NCBI GenBank assembly: GCA_963808315.1
Contig: CAWEFK010000038.1
Location: forward strand, 16,260 to 80,259
DNA: 64,000 nucleotides
Origin: Palsa-504 sp963808315
GTDB taxonomy: Bacteria > Actinomycetota > Actinomycetes > Streptosporangiales > Streptosporangiaceae
Direction of reading: 5' to 3'
The position numbers and the translations under genes were made by a program. Below, in pieces: positions 46,950 through 55,750 of this stretch; the stretch's first letter is position 1; every line of letters begins with the position of its first letter. Under the pieces are notes generated by a model. The model did no database searches, was not told where the DNA came from, and was given only the letters and a program-made list of their open reading frames with translations.

Positions 46950-47687
46950 ATGACCGAGAACCAGTGGGCCGAGCTGCGCCAGGTCGGCTTTGCGGCGCTT
47001 GACCACGCCGCCGCCGTGCGGACCGCCACCGAGGTGCTCGAGCTCGGCCCGGGCTTCGGCGACCCGCTGCTGGCCGAGTTGCACCTCGCCGACTTCACCG
47101 CCCCGATCGGCCCCGACACCTACATCGAGGTGCTCGCCCCGACCACGCCGGATCATTCCATCGTCCGCTGGCTGGGCCGGGTCGGCGGCGCGGCCGGCTG
47201 GGTGCTGTCCACCCAGGTCCCGTCGCTGGACGGGGTGGCCGAACGCGCCACCGAGCACGGTGTCCGGATCGCGGTGCAGACCCAGGCGATGGGACACGAC
47301 ATCATCCAGCTGCATCCCCTCGACGTCGGCGTACTGCTCGAGCTCGACGCGTTCCTGCCGCGCCCGGCGTGGTTCTGGGACGACCTGCCGGCCGCCCAGG
47401 CCGCGCAGGCCAGCCGGGGCACCAAGGCCGACGACATCCTCGCCGTGGACGTGGCGGTGCCGGACCCGATCGCCATGGCCGCGACCTGGGCCGCGATCAT
47501 CGGCCTCGAGCCCCCCACGCCGATCCCCGACGGTGCCGCCGTCGCCTTCAGCAGCCGCACCACCCGCTTCGTCCCCGCCGCCGGCGGCCGCGTCGGCATC
47601 GTCGCCGTCGACGTCCACGCCACCGACCGCGAGCGTGTCGCAGGCCGCGAAGCCACCCTTTGCCACACCCTCATCCGCTTCGTCTAG
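46950..47687 (+). CDS. VOC/glyoxalase-like family protein
   Basis: About 245 residues with two glyoxalase-type halves: QVGFAALDHAAAVRTATEVLELGPGF and IGPDTYIEVLAPTTPD in the first, ADDILAVDVAVPDPIAMAATWAAIIGLEP in the second. Domain type resembles the Glyoxalase_3-like proteins that act on hydrophobic metabolites. Complete, four bases after the SDR. Metal ligands cannot be assigned with confidence. Confidence 0.8.
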   Translation: MTENQWAELRQVGFAALDHAAAVRTATEVLELGPGFGDPLLAELHLADFTAPIGPDTYIEVLAPTTPDHSIVRWLGRVGGAAGWVLSTQVPSLDGVAERATEHGVRIAVQTQAMGHDIIQLHPLDVGVLLELDAFLPRPAWFWDDLPAAQAAQASRGTKADDILAVDVAVPDPIAMAATWAAIIGLEPPTPIPDGAAVAFSSRTTRFVPAAGGRVGIVAVDVHATDRERVAGREATLCHTLIRFV

Positions 47688-47706
47688 GGCCCGCCAGTCT
47701 TCGCGA

Positions 47707-48737
47707 TCATGAAATCCCCCACCCTTTGCAACCGCGCAACCCCGCTCCCGCCCCGTTCCACGCTTCCAGGGCGTGGATCCCGGGTGGCAGCAGGACCGGC
47801 AGCGACGTCGCCAGCACCACGTGCTCCCAGTCGCCGGAAACCGACTCGGTGACCCACCGCCATTCCGCCTCGCCGACCATGAGCCGCCTGCCTTCGGAGA
47901 GCACCCGCCCGCTCCGCGAACCGATCACCACCACCCGCACCCCCGCCGAAGCTGCGGCGAAAGCTCCACCGCACGCTGGCCGGATGCCGTTCGGCCTGGG
48001 TGGCGAAGTCGCGGAGCACGGCCGCCGCGTCACCCGGCTGCTGTACCTGGCGCCATAGCTCGTCCTGGCCGAGTTCGTCCGGCGAGAGGTTGCCGAGGTG
48101 CTGGTAGATCCAGTAGCTCATGTAGGCGCCGCTGATCCTGGCCTGCCACCACGGCTTGGCCCGGAAGTCGCGGAGCCAGGCGGCCGAGGTGTTCCAGTCG
48201 TCGTGGACGTCGTGATCATCGCGTTCGGGACGACCGACAGCAGCCAGCGCACCGAGGCCTCACCCAGGCCTCGCGGTACAGAAAGCAGTACTCGGCGAAG
48301 TCGGCAACCTGGTCACCCGGCGGTTCGCAGACGTCACGGCGGGCGCGGATGAACTGACGCGTCACCGGTCCCGCATCGTCGGCGTAGACCTGGTCGCCGA
48401 TCATCAGCATGACATCGGGCCAGCGCTCGTGCGGGGTCTCGCGCAGGTCGAGAGCGTAGTCGCCGAGCGCGTCCGCGCCGTGTTCGGCGTCGTGCCGGGG
48501 CTCGGGCCAGCGTACGGTTCCGTCCAGGGCGACCTGGTACTCGTACTCGGCTCCCGGCCGCAGCCCGTCGATCACCACCAGCGCGTAGTGGTGCCCGGCG
48601 ACCTCGAAGGTCCGCGCCCGCCGCCCCAGGATCTCGACCTGGCAGCCCCGGTCGGTCTGGACCCACACCGTGGCCGCGGTCTCGCCCACGTACCGCAGCA
48701 GCGGCCCGAGCCCGAGTGCTGGCGCCGTCTTGATCAC
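47707..48737 (-). pseudogene. PhoD-like alkaline phosphatase, C-terminally truncated and mutated
   Basis: Metallophosphatase of the alkaline phosphatase D family. N terminus LGPLLRYVGETAATVWVQTD and PDVMLMIGDQVYADD (metal site) are intact. Near 48210-48225 about ten bases appear to be missing between two GAT triplets, removing part of the FDDHD metal motif (PNAM then DHDVHDDWNTSAAWL). A further shift near 48265 and another near 47955 follow. The protein ends at LEAWNGAGAGLRGCKGWGIS; about 200 residues, including the last metal ligands, are absent. Very likely a dead gene. Confidence 0.75.
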
Positions 48738-48769
48738 GAAGACTTTTTACCCTAGCAGCGGCCCCCAGC

Positions 48770-49699
48770 TCACCGGGTCTCCCCGCCGTTCATCAGGTCG
48801 GTGAACGCGTCCACGGACACCCGGAACTCCCGGGGCTCACCACGCCCGCTGGACGCGAGCAGCTCGGCCAGCCGAGCCGGGTCCAGGTCGGGCTCGTCCG
48901 GCAGCGGCACCGTGCCCCACTCCACCACCGACGCACGCCGCAGCCGGCCGCCGCCGGTGACGATGTACTCCGCGTTCAGCTGGCAGTCCTGGCTGGCCAG
49001 CGCGGTCAGCACTGGGGCCACCGCGTCCGGCTTCATGCGCCTGCTGGCCGCTGACGGTATCCCGTCGTCCGTCATCTGGGTCAGCGCGTACGGCAGCAGC
49101 ATGTTGGTCAGCACACCCTTGGCCGCGCCTTCGGCCGCGAGCGACCGGCCGAAGGCCAGCAGGCCGCCCTTGCTGGCGGCGTAGGCGGACAAGCCGACAT
49201 CGCCATGCAGGCCGCCGGTGGAGGCGACCAGGATGATCCGCCCGTAGCCCGCCGGACGCATCACCGCCATCGCGGCCCGGGCCAGCCGGATGCTGCCCTG
49301 CAGGTTGATCGCGAGCACCTCGTCGAACTCCTCGGCGGGCTGCCGGTGGAACATCCCGCCCGCCCCGATGGCCGCGTTGGCCACACAGATGTCCAGCCGC
49401 CCCCAGCGGTCCAGCGCCCTGGTGACCATCGCGTCGCCGCTGTCGAGAGCCGCCGCGTCGGCGTAATCCGCCACCGCCTCGCCGCCGGCCGCCATGATCT
49501 CCGCGACGACGTGGTCCGCCGGTCCGAGCCCGCCGGAGTCCACGACCCGGTTCCGGTTGTTGACCACCACCCGCGCCCCCTGCCGGGCCAGCGCCAGGCA
49601 GAAAGCACGCCCGAGCCCCCGCCCGCCCCCGGACACCACCGCCACCCTTCCCGCCAGCGGCCCCGCGCCGATACCGTCCCGCGGCCCGGCGCCGGTCAT
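48770..49699 (-). CDS. Short-chain dehydrogenase/reductase (hydroxyacyl dehydrogenase-like)
   Basis: SDR with VVSGGGRGLGRAF cofactor motif, VANAAIG (NAAI instead of NNAG), VASTGG and catalytic YAASKGG. The insertion NRNRVVDSGGLGPADHVVAEI is typical of multifunctional-enzyme type 3-hydroxyacyl-CoA dehydrogenases. 309 residues, intact. Its ATG overlaps the stop of the broken acyl ligase upstream (ATGA). Confidence 0.9.
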   Translation of the reverse strand: MTGAGPRDGIGAGPLAGRVAVVSGGGRGLGRAFCLALARQGARVVVNNRNRVVDSGGLGPADHVVAEIMAAGGEAVADYADAAALDSGDAMVTRALDRWGRLDICVANAAIGAGGMFHRQPAEEFDEVLAINLQGSIRLARAAMAVMRPAGYGRIILVASTGGLHGDVGLSAYAASKGGLLAFGRSLAAEGAAKGVLTNMLLPYALTQMTDDGIPSAASRRMKPDAVAPVLTALASQDCQLNAEYIVTGGGRLRRASVVEWGTVPLPDEPDLDPARLAELLASSGRGEPREFRVSVDAFTDLMNGGETR

Positions 49700-50651
49700 G
49701 CCGCGACGATCTTGGTCCGGACGTGCGCGATGACGCCGTCCTCAGTCGGTGTCGCGTCCGGCGCCGGGACGATCACCGCGGTCACCGCCTCACCTGCGAG
49801 CGGGGCACCGGTGACCCGGAGTGAATAACCGACTCGAGGCAGCGCAGCGCCTTGGGCCGCCGCCGCATGTGCTCGGCGAAGGCCTGGATGAACGGCGTGG
49901 GGGCGTAGGTGAACGTCGACCGATCGGCCTCGATGTGGTCGGCCCACGATTCCGGCGTGTACGGGTGCAGGAACGTGACCGTTCCGCCGGTATACAGGTG
50001 AGGCAGGATCACGCCCCAGATGCCGCTGGCGAAGGAGAGGGTGCCGGTGAACGCGCACCGCCCGTAGCTGCTGATCCGGAACAGCGACGGCATCAGCCGG
50101 ACGCACTCCGTCAGCGCCCGCTGGCTGATCATCGCCCCCTTGGGCAGGCCGGTTGTCCCGCTCGTGTACCCCACGATGGCCAGGTCCCCGGCCGCTCTCG
50201 GAGTTATCTCCAATTCCGAACGGCCGGTGCTGACAAAGTCATCGAACCCGATCGCACCCGGGGGCCGGTCCGCCCCGATCGTGACCAGCCGCCGAAGCTC
50301 CGCTGGCCCGGCCGCCGCGGTCACGACCTCGCTGCGCCCGTCGGTGTGGAAGAGGGCGCGCGCGCCCGAGTCGGCCAGGATGTGCGCCACCTCGGGCGCG
50401 GCCAGCCGGTCGTTGACGTGGATGACTGGGTAGCCGCCAAAGGCGGCTCCGATGTAGACCTCGAGGGAACAGATCCGGTCCTCGAGCATGGCCGCCACCG
50501 GCGTACCGGGCGCCAGCCCGGCGCCGCGCATCGCGTTGGCCAGCCGCGCTCCCCGATCGAGCAGCTCGCCATAGGTCCGTGTCTCGTTCCCGCGCACCAG
50601 TGCCGCCCGCTGCCCGTAGCGCCGGCACGCCGCCAGCAGATCACCAATCAT
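49696..50651 (-). pseudogene. Acyl-CoA ligase with internal and C-terminal deletions
   Basis: Adenylate-forming enzyme. ATG 50651 (MIGDLLAACRRYG); the first ~280 residues are good, including VGYTSGTTGLPKG. After CLESVIHSG the reading jumps (near 49815) to GAPLAGEAVTAVIVPAPDATP, which belongs about 180 residues later in the family, and stops at AHVRTKIVAA, before the catalytic Lys region. So the core of the second half and the end are missing. The stop overlaps the SDR start. Confidence 0.8.
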
Positions 50652-50747
50652 GGGCCTTCCCTCGTCGCTCTTTCGCGTAGACGTAGTGCGCAACTCCGTT
50701 TACTGTAGTGTCCGCGCGGCAGTTGCAGAAGGGCAGGCGAACCGGCC

Positions 50748-52322
50748 ATGACCGAGACCGAACCCTGGTCGTTCCACCCCGACGGTTCGCCGGTGTTCTC
50801 GCTGGCCGACATCATCAGGAAGCGGGCCGCCGCCACGCCCAAGGCCGAGGCGCTAGCCGAGGCGGGTCGCCGGACCTCGTTCGAGGAGCTGGACCGGCGG
50901 TCCAGCCAGGTCGCCAGCGCGCTGCGGGCCGGGGGAGTGCACCCAGGCGACCGGGTCGCCTTCATCGGCGCCAGCGGCCCGGAGTTCGTCGAGGTCCTTT
51001 ACGGCGCGGCCAAGGCCCGGGCCATCTTCACCGCCGTCAACAACCGCCTGTCCGCCCAGGAGATCCTCGGCATCCTGGCCGATGCCGAGCCGAGCGTCCT
51101 GATCGTCGACCCGCTGGCCGCCCCCCAGGTCGCCGGGGTCGAGAGCCAAGCCTTCGACTGCGACGTCTTGGTGACCAACGACAGCTACCTCACCTGGCGT
51201 GACGCCGCGCCCGCCGAGGACCGCAGCGACCTCGCCGGCCCCGACGAAACGGCGCTCATCCTCTATACGAGCGGTACCACCGGCGCGCCCAAGGGCGTCG
51301 AGCTGACCGGCCGTAATCTGGGCTGCGCCCTGCACGAACTGCACGCGGGCATCGGTCTGGACGAGCAGTCGGTGTGCGCGGCACCTATCCCGTTCTTCCA
51401 CGTCGCCGGGCTCGGCCTGCTGCTGGCCGCGAACCTGAACGGCGCCAGCCTGCTGCTCGAGCAGGCGCCGGACATGCCGGGCGTGCTGCGCCTGCTGGTG
51501 GACCGCAGGGTCACCCACGCCGCCGTGGTGCCGACCGTCCTGCAGCGCCTGCTGGCCCTGCCCGAGTGCCAGGCCGCCGACTGGAGCGCGCTCAGCTACG
51601 TCGTCTACGGTTCCAGCCCGATTCCGCTCCCCGTCCTCCGCGCCGCCACCGAGGTCATCGGCTGTTCGTTCTTGCAGTCCTACGGCCTGACCGAGTCCAC
51701 CGGCGGGTTCACCCTGCTTGGTCCCGCTGACCACGTGCCCGAGGAAAGATACAAGCACCGGCTGCGCTCGGCCGGCCGTCCCATGCGCGGCTCCCGGGTC
51801 CGCGTTGTCGACCCCACGACCCTGGCCGAGTGTCCCGTCGGCGAGCGCGGCGAGATCCTGGTCGCCGGCTCCCGCATCATGAGAGGCTACTGGCGCAAAC
51901 CAGAGCAGACCGCCGAGGTCATCCTCCCCGGCGGCTGGCTCCGCACCGGCGACGGCGGATCCTTCGACGCTGACGGCTTCCTCTACCTCCATGACCGCCT
52001 GAAAGACATGATCGTCTCCGGCGGCGAGAACGTGTACCCCGCCGAGGTCGAGAGCGTCATGACTGGCCATCCCGACATCGCCGAAGTCGCCGTCGTCGGC
52101 GTCTCCTCCGCCGAATGGGGTGAATCCCCCTACGCCGTCGTCGTCCTGCGCCCGGGTGCCAGCCCCTCCGAAGCCGACCTGATCAGCTGGACCCGAGACC
52201 GTCTGGCCCACTACAAATGCCCCGTCGGCGTCACCTTCACCGCCGCCCTAGCCCGGACCGCCTCGGGCAAGCTCCAGAAGCAGGCGATCCGCTCCCACCT
52301 GAGCTCGGGTGCTTTCCGGTAG
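50748..52322 (+). CDS. Acyl-CoA synthetase (class I adenylate-forming)
   Basis: ATP motif LYTSGTTGAPKGVELT, FLQSYGLTEST, WLRTGDGGSFD and the acylation Lys in ARTASGKLQKQAIR; A8-type hinge DMIVSGGENVYPAE. 524 residues, no frameshift. ATG 50748, GGCAGGCG upstream. Divergent from the broken ligase; a motif ACTGTAGTGTC at 50702 matches that before the SDR at 46137. Probably activates an aromatic or medium-chain acid. Confidence 0.94.
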   Translation: MTETEPWSFHPDGSPVFSLADIIRKRAAATPKAEALAEAGRRTSFEELDRRSSQVASALRAGGVHPGDRVAFIGASGPEFVEVLYGAAKARAIFTAVNNRLSAQEILGILADAEPSVLIVDPLAAPQVAGVESQAFDCDVLVTNDSYLTWRDAAPAEDRSDLAGPDETALILYTSGTTGAPKGVELTGRNLGCALHELHAGIGLDEQSVCAAPIPFFHVAGLGLLLAANLNGASLLLEQAPDMPGVLRLLVDRRVTHAAVVPTVLQRLLALPECQAADWSALSYVVYGSSPIPLPVLRAATEVIGCSFLQSYGLTESTGGFTLLGPADHVPEERYKHRLRSAGRPMRGSRVRVVDPTTLAECPVGERGEILVAGSRIMRGYWRKPEQTAEVILPGGWLRTGDGGSFDADGFLYLHDRLKDMIVSGGENVYPAEVESVMTGHPDIAEVAVVGVSSAEWGESPYAVVVLRPGASPSEADLISWTRDRLAHYKCPVGVTFTAALARTASGKLQKQAIRSHLSSGAFR

Positions 52323-52397
52323 CCCACCCAGTACGACACACGCCCAGCGAACCGGTATGCTGACTCCGTTCCGGCTGCAGCCTGATACTGCAGTCAA

Positions 52398-52471
<74 letters not shown>

Positions 52472-52829
52472 ACTTTTTTCGTATATGCGTTCGAGTAAAA
52501 AAGAGACAATCAAGTGACAACGGCGCCGGATTTCGTCCCGGAGCCGACCTGAATGAAGGACGTAAGACCGGGTCTGGCGGTGCCGGCAGTTACGTCTGGC
52601 CAGCTCAGTAGCGTATGCGCTTCTCAGCGCCGCTATGGCGCGCGTGATGCAAACCCCCGCCGCATGCGTAGCGTGCAAGAGGTCACCGTTGCCCACCATC
52701 GTTAGCGCGCCCGGTCACCTGTCGTAACGCATTTCCTTCGGTTCAGCGCTATATCCGCCTGATCGGTGCGTCGCGCGAGTGTGGTCGTATGGGGGGCGCC
52801 GTGCACAATACGAGTGTGATCGGTACGGC

Positions 52830-52964
52830 ATGCTGTGGAACTGGGCTATGCGCTACCTGGCCGGGGACTACCCGGCTGCCAGGGGCCAGCTGGAGCGGGC
52901 CCTAGCCCTCTACAACGACCCCAGCGACCGGCGCGGTGTGCCCTACCCTGCACCGCAACGATGA
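52830..52964 (+). pseudogene. TPR-protein fragment
   Basis: WNWAMRYLAGDYPAARGQLE followed by RALALYNDPSDRRG resembles one tetratricopeptide unit of actinomycete signal-transduction ATPases (AfsR/SARP type). Only about 40 residues remain, with no flanking TPRs. A decayed scrap at the start of the island. Confidence 0.45.
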
Positions 52965-53327
52965 TCTGGCCGAGGGCGGCCGCAGCCTGCAGCTCGTCGG
53001 CCCTACTCGCGTGCCTGGGGCGGTATCAGAGCGTTACGCACACCGTCACCTGGTTCGAGTGCGCGCCCGAGTCGCTGCCGTGACCAGGGCCGCCACGTTT
53101 TGGAACCTCACAGGCGGCGGTGGACGCCATGTTATTACCGACCGGTCACCCGATGAGCTGGTCGAAGGCGTACTGGTCGGTAGAGGCGTTATAGGGTTCT
53201 CGTAGGGTCGGCCGGGGGCAACGATAGCGGACGAGCTCGGGCAGCCCGTTGGAGCGGGCGTAGCCCGTGCTGCGATACAGCGGCTGAGGCCGTTGCCTCC
53301 CTTATCCGTACTAGGTAAGATAAGGTC

Positions 53328-53681
53328 ATGGCCAGGGTTGAGCGCGTCACCGCAGCAACCCTCGACGTGCTTGAGGTCCTGCTGGAAGCGCATCGCGAGG
53401 GCCGAGACATACATGGATGGGAGATCAAGAAGGCAACCCACCGCTCGGGACCCACCGTGTACGGGGTCATCGACCGGCTAGAAGACGCAGAACTCATCCA
53501 AGGGCACTGGGAAAGCCAGGACTCGCAGGCGAAGGGGCCGCGGCGTCGCTACTACAGGCTTTCAGGGGCAGGGGTGACGACCGCTCGCGCTCTGCTCACC
53601 GAACGGCGAGGGCGAAGGCCGCCGCTTAAAGAGCACTCACCTGGCTGGACAAGCGGTGTTGATCATGGATGGCAGCTATGA
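53328..53681 (+). CDS. PadR-like winged-helix regulator (island)
   Basis: 117 residues: TLDVLEVLLEAHREGRDIHGWEIKKAT and TVYGVIDRLEDAELIQGHWE form a PadR winged helix, followed by PRRRYYRLSGAGVTTARALL. Too short for the C-terminal dimer domain of full PadR proteins, so PadR-s1-like. The stop overlaps the next gene's ATG (ATGA), so the two are coupled. Confidence 0.85.
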   Translation: MARVERVTAATLDVLEVLLEAHREGRDIHGWEIKKATHRSGPTVYGVIDRLEDAELIQGHWESQDSQAKGPRRRYYRLSGAGVTTARALLTERRGRRPPLKEHSPGWTSGVDHGWQL

Positions 53682-54163
53682 CTGCTAAAGACATTTTGTT
53701 CGTCGTGATCATACCGCTGGCGCTCGCCGAATTCGGCCCGTGGTGCGGCTGGCTTGCTGTGAAACTTATACCGAAAGCCGCTAAGCTCCGTTACGGAGAA
53801 ACTGAGAGGTCTGTCGTCCGTGCCGAGGAATGGTCCGGCCATCTTAACGACATTCCCGGCCAGTTGTCTAAACTGGGATACGCTGCCTGCCAGTTTCTGG
53901 CGGGGTCGGTTATCGTTACTAAACGAAAAGCCCGGAACATACCTTCTAGAGATTTCGAGCGAGAAAAACTCGAGGTTCCCGCTAGATTTAATGCTGACAG
54001 CGACCAAACCGGTTTGATGGTCTTTCAGACGCGCGAAGAGGTCACTATGTCGTTCCAAGATACTCTTAAAGTGCTCTCGGTAGAGAACTTTGAAAGTGAT
54101 CGGTCTCGGGGAGCTGCTTCGCATAAGGTTGCTAGCTCATTCATCTCAGAGATAACTCAATAA
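53678..54163 (+). CDS. Hypothetical membrane-anchored protein paired with the PadR-like gene
   Basis: 161 residues. An N-terminal membrane helix (ILFVVIIPLALAEFGPWCGWLAV) and a charged cytoplasmic part ending KVASSFISEITQ. Codon use is richer in A/T than elsewhere. ATG 53678 chosen because of the ATGA overlap. No known family. The regulator/membrane-protein pairing is common in actinomycete genomic islands (general recollection). Confidence 0.75.
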   Translation: MTAKDILFVVIIPLALAEFGPWCGWLAVKLIPKAAKLRYGETERSVVRAEEWSGHLNDIPGQLSKLGYAACQFLAGSVIVTKRKARNIPSRDFEREKLEVPARFNADSDQTGLMVFQTREEVTMSFQDTLKVLSVENFESDRSRGAASHKVASSFISEITQ

Positions 54164-54344
54164 TGGATTTTGTTCCTGTTCAAAGCCCCAGGTCACTCAG
54201 CTGCCGCTATACGTCTAGTGCCGTAGCAGGTGCCGTTGCTCGTAGGCGGTCCCCGTGCGGATGCTGGGGCTGGGCAGATGCCGGAATGCTGGCGATAGGC
54301 TCGCATCGTGGTCATGCTTTGCTGCCAGAGGATGTGCGCTCGTG

Positions 54345-54549
54345 CGCCGAGGTGAGCGGGTGCCCATCACCCTGTCGCGGTGGATCGGTGCACCGGCGGG
54401 TGAGATCTTTCAGGTCTTGGCGAATCCAGGCAGACACCGTGATTTCGATGGTTCTGGGATGTTGCGGGGGTGGTGTCCGGCGCGGCGACCTGCGGGGTGG
54501 GGATGTCTTCGTGATGAAGATGTACTTCGACGAACCGGGCGAGTATTAG
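54345..54549 (+). pseudogene. SRPBCC (polyketide cyclase-like) N-terminal fragment
   Basis: ITLSRWIGAPAGEIFQVLANPGRHRDFDGSGMLRG and, in another frame, GDVFVMKMYFDEPGEY are the first ~65 residues of an SRPBCC protein. Coding similarity stops at the TAG at 54547-54549, exactly where the minus-strand TOTE fragment ends. Broken by deletion. Confidence 0.6.
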
Positions 54550-54956
54550 ATGTCCACCTCGCCCTTCAGATGAGCAGCCAGCACATCAGTGGTCAGCGGC
54601 AGGTAGTCCCGTTTCTAATGCGGGATCCCGCGCTGCCATCCGCCGCGTACCGCCGGGAGCCAGCCCTTCCATCCCGTACGGGAGTTCTCGATCCGGGTAG
54701 CGTAGATGTCGGTACGTGCCGCGAGCAGCGCCCGGAAGAACGCCACCTTCGCGTCATTGGGCGAGTCCTTATGGATCGGTCCCGGCGGTGCCTCGAAGAA
54801 GCCGGCCTGCGCAGGACCGGGTGCCGCGGCCTGCCGCGGGCTCATCTCCAGCATCTTCAAGCAGGCGCGCGTTCTCCGCCCGCAGCCGCGACAGCTCCGC
54901 GGCCACAGCCGCGGGAATCTCAGTCGCGCCCACACCATATGCACCCCGGCGGCCAC
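54546..54956 (-). pseudogene. N-terminal fragment of a TOTE conflict-system helicase
   Basis: Coiled-coil AVAAELSRLRAENARLLE, then in another frame GPIHKDSPNDAKVAFFRALL, AARTDIYATRIENSRTG, WLPAVRGGW, and RDYLPLTTDVLAAHLKGEVDI before a TAA at 54546. This matches the start of TOTE-domain DEAD/DEAH helicases. Cut off at both ends, so a remnant of a conflict (defence-type) gene. Confidence 0.6.
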
Positions 54957-54994
54957 CTGATTCGTGCCATGCGCTTCGCTGGGGACGTGCTGGA

Positions 54995-55750
54995 TTAACT
55001 TCGGCCGCAGGCAGCCAGCAGGAGTTCGGCGATGAGATCGAGGTCATCGAGTGTGAGGTCCGTGCCGCCCGTGTCGTGTATCCACTGCAGCGATTGGCGG
55101 CGGCGATCTACCAGCCAAAGATCGACATGAAGCGTGATATCCGCAGCAGCCGACATGTCGCAGTTGGCGAGTTGAGCTAGCGCAGCAGGCCTTACTTGCT
55201 CGTCGAGGATGATCCGGGCGATGTCTTGCAGGTCGGTGCCCTGCTTGTCGGCCGTACGATTCATGATGGCTTGCAGCTTCATGGCGACGAGGGGGCCTGG
55301 TTCGGCGACAAGTGCGCTGACCTCGACGTGTGTTCCGCTCAAGGGTGCTACTTCGATGGTTATCTCAGTGGCGCTATCGCTGGCCCACGCATGAGCGAAG
55401 GCATGCAAGCGGTCTCCCGGATCGTCGCTCGGCTGGTCGATCTCGATCTGCCGGACCTCGAGTACGTCGACCTTGACTTGGCCGTAGACGGTAGGCAGCA
55501 GCACCGAGGTGGGCTCGACAGGCTCCGCCCCTGATGCCGCGCGGAGTACCTGAAGCTGGGGCGTTTGACCGAGCAGCCGGTCGACAACATCGAGATCGGT
55601 GGTGGCCCGGTAGGGATTGGAGAGGCGGCACATCACGGCCAGTCCGCCGACCACCACCGGTGAATGGCCGATCAAGGTGCGGACTTCTTTGACACCCTGG
55701 ACGACCGCGGCCATCGTGTCACCGAGGAACGTCACACGCTTACCAGACAC
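54995..55750 (-). CDS. AbiEii-like nucleotidyltransferase (toxin candidate)
   Basis: About 250 residues with the MNT-type core VVVGGLAVMCRLSNPYRATTDLDVVD (GG...TxDxD), a helical region PLVAMKLQAIMNR, and a His/Asp-rich end. GTG 55750 overlaps the end of the upstream gene by 11 bases. Fits the toxin of type IV (AbiE) toxin-antitoxin systems, which transfer nucleotides to tRNA or protein. Intact. Confidence 0.75.
   Translation of the reverse strand: MSGKRVTFLGDTMAAVVQGVKEVRTLIGHSPVVVGGLAVMCRLSNPYRATTDLDVVDRLLGQTPQLQVLRAASGAEPVEPTSVLLPTVYGQVKVDVLEVRQIEIDQPSDDPGDRLHAFAHAWASDSATEITIEVAPLSGTHVEVSALVAEPGPLVAMKLQAIMNRTADKQGTDLQDIARIILDEQVRPAALAQLANCDMSAAADITLHVDLWLVDRRRQSLQWIHDTGGTDLTLDDLDLIAELLLAACGRS

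Noticed and set aside
50853..52211. 452-codon minus-strand frame opposite the acyl-CoA synthetase
   Set aside because: Antisense shadow of an intact, well-conserved gene.
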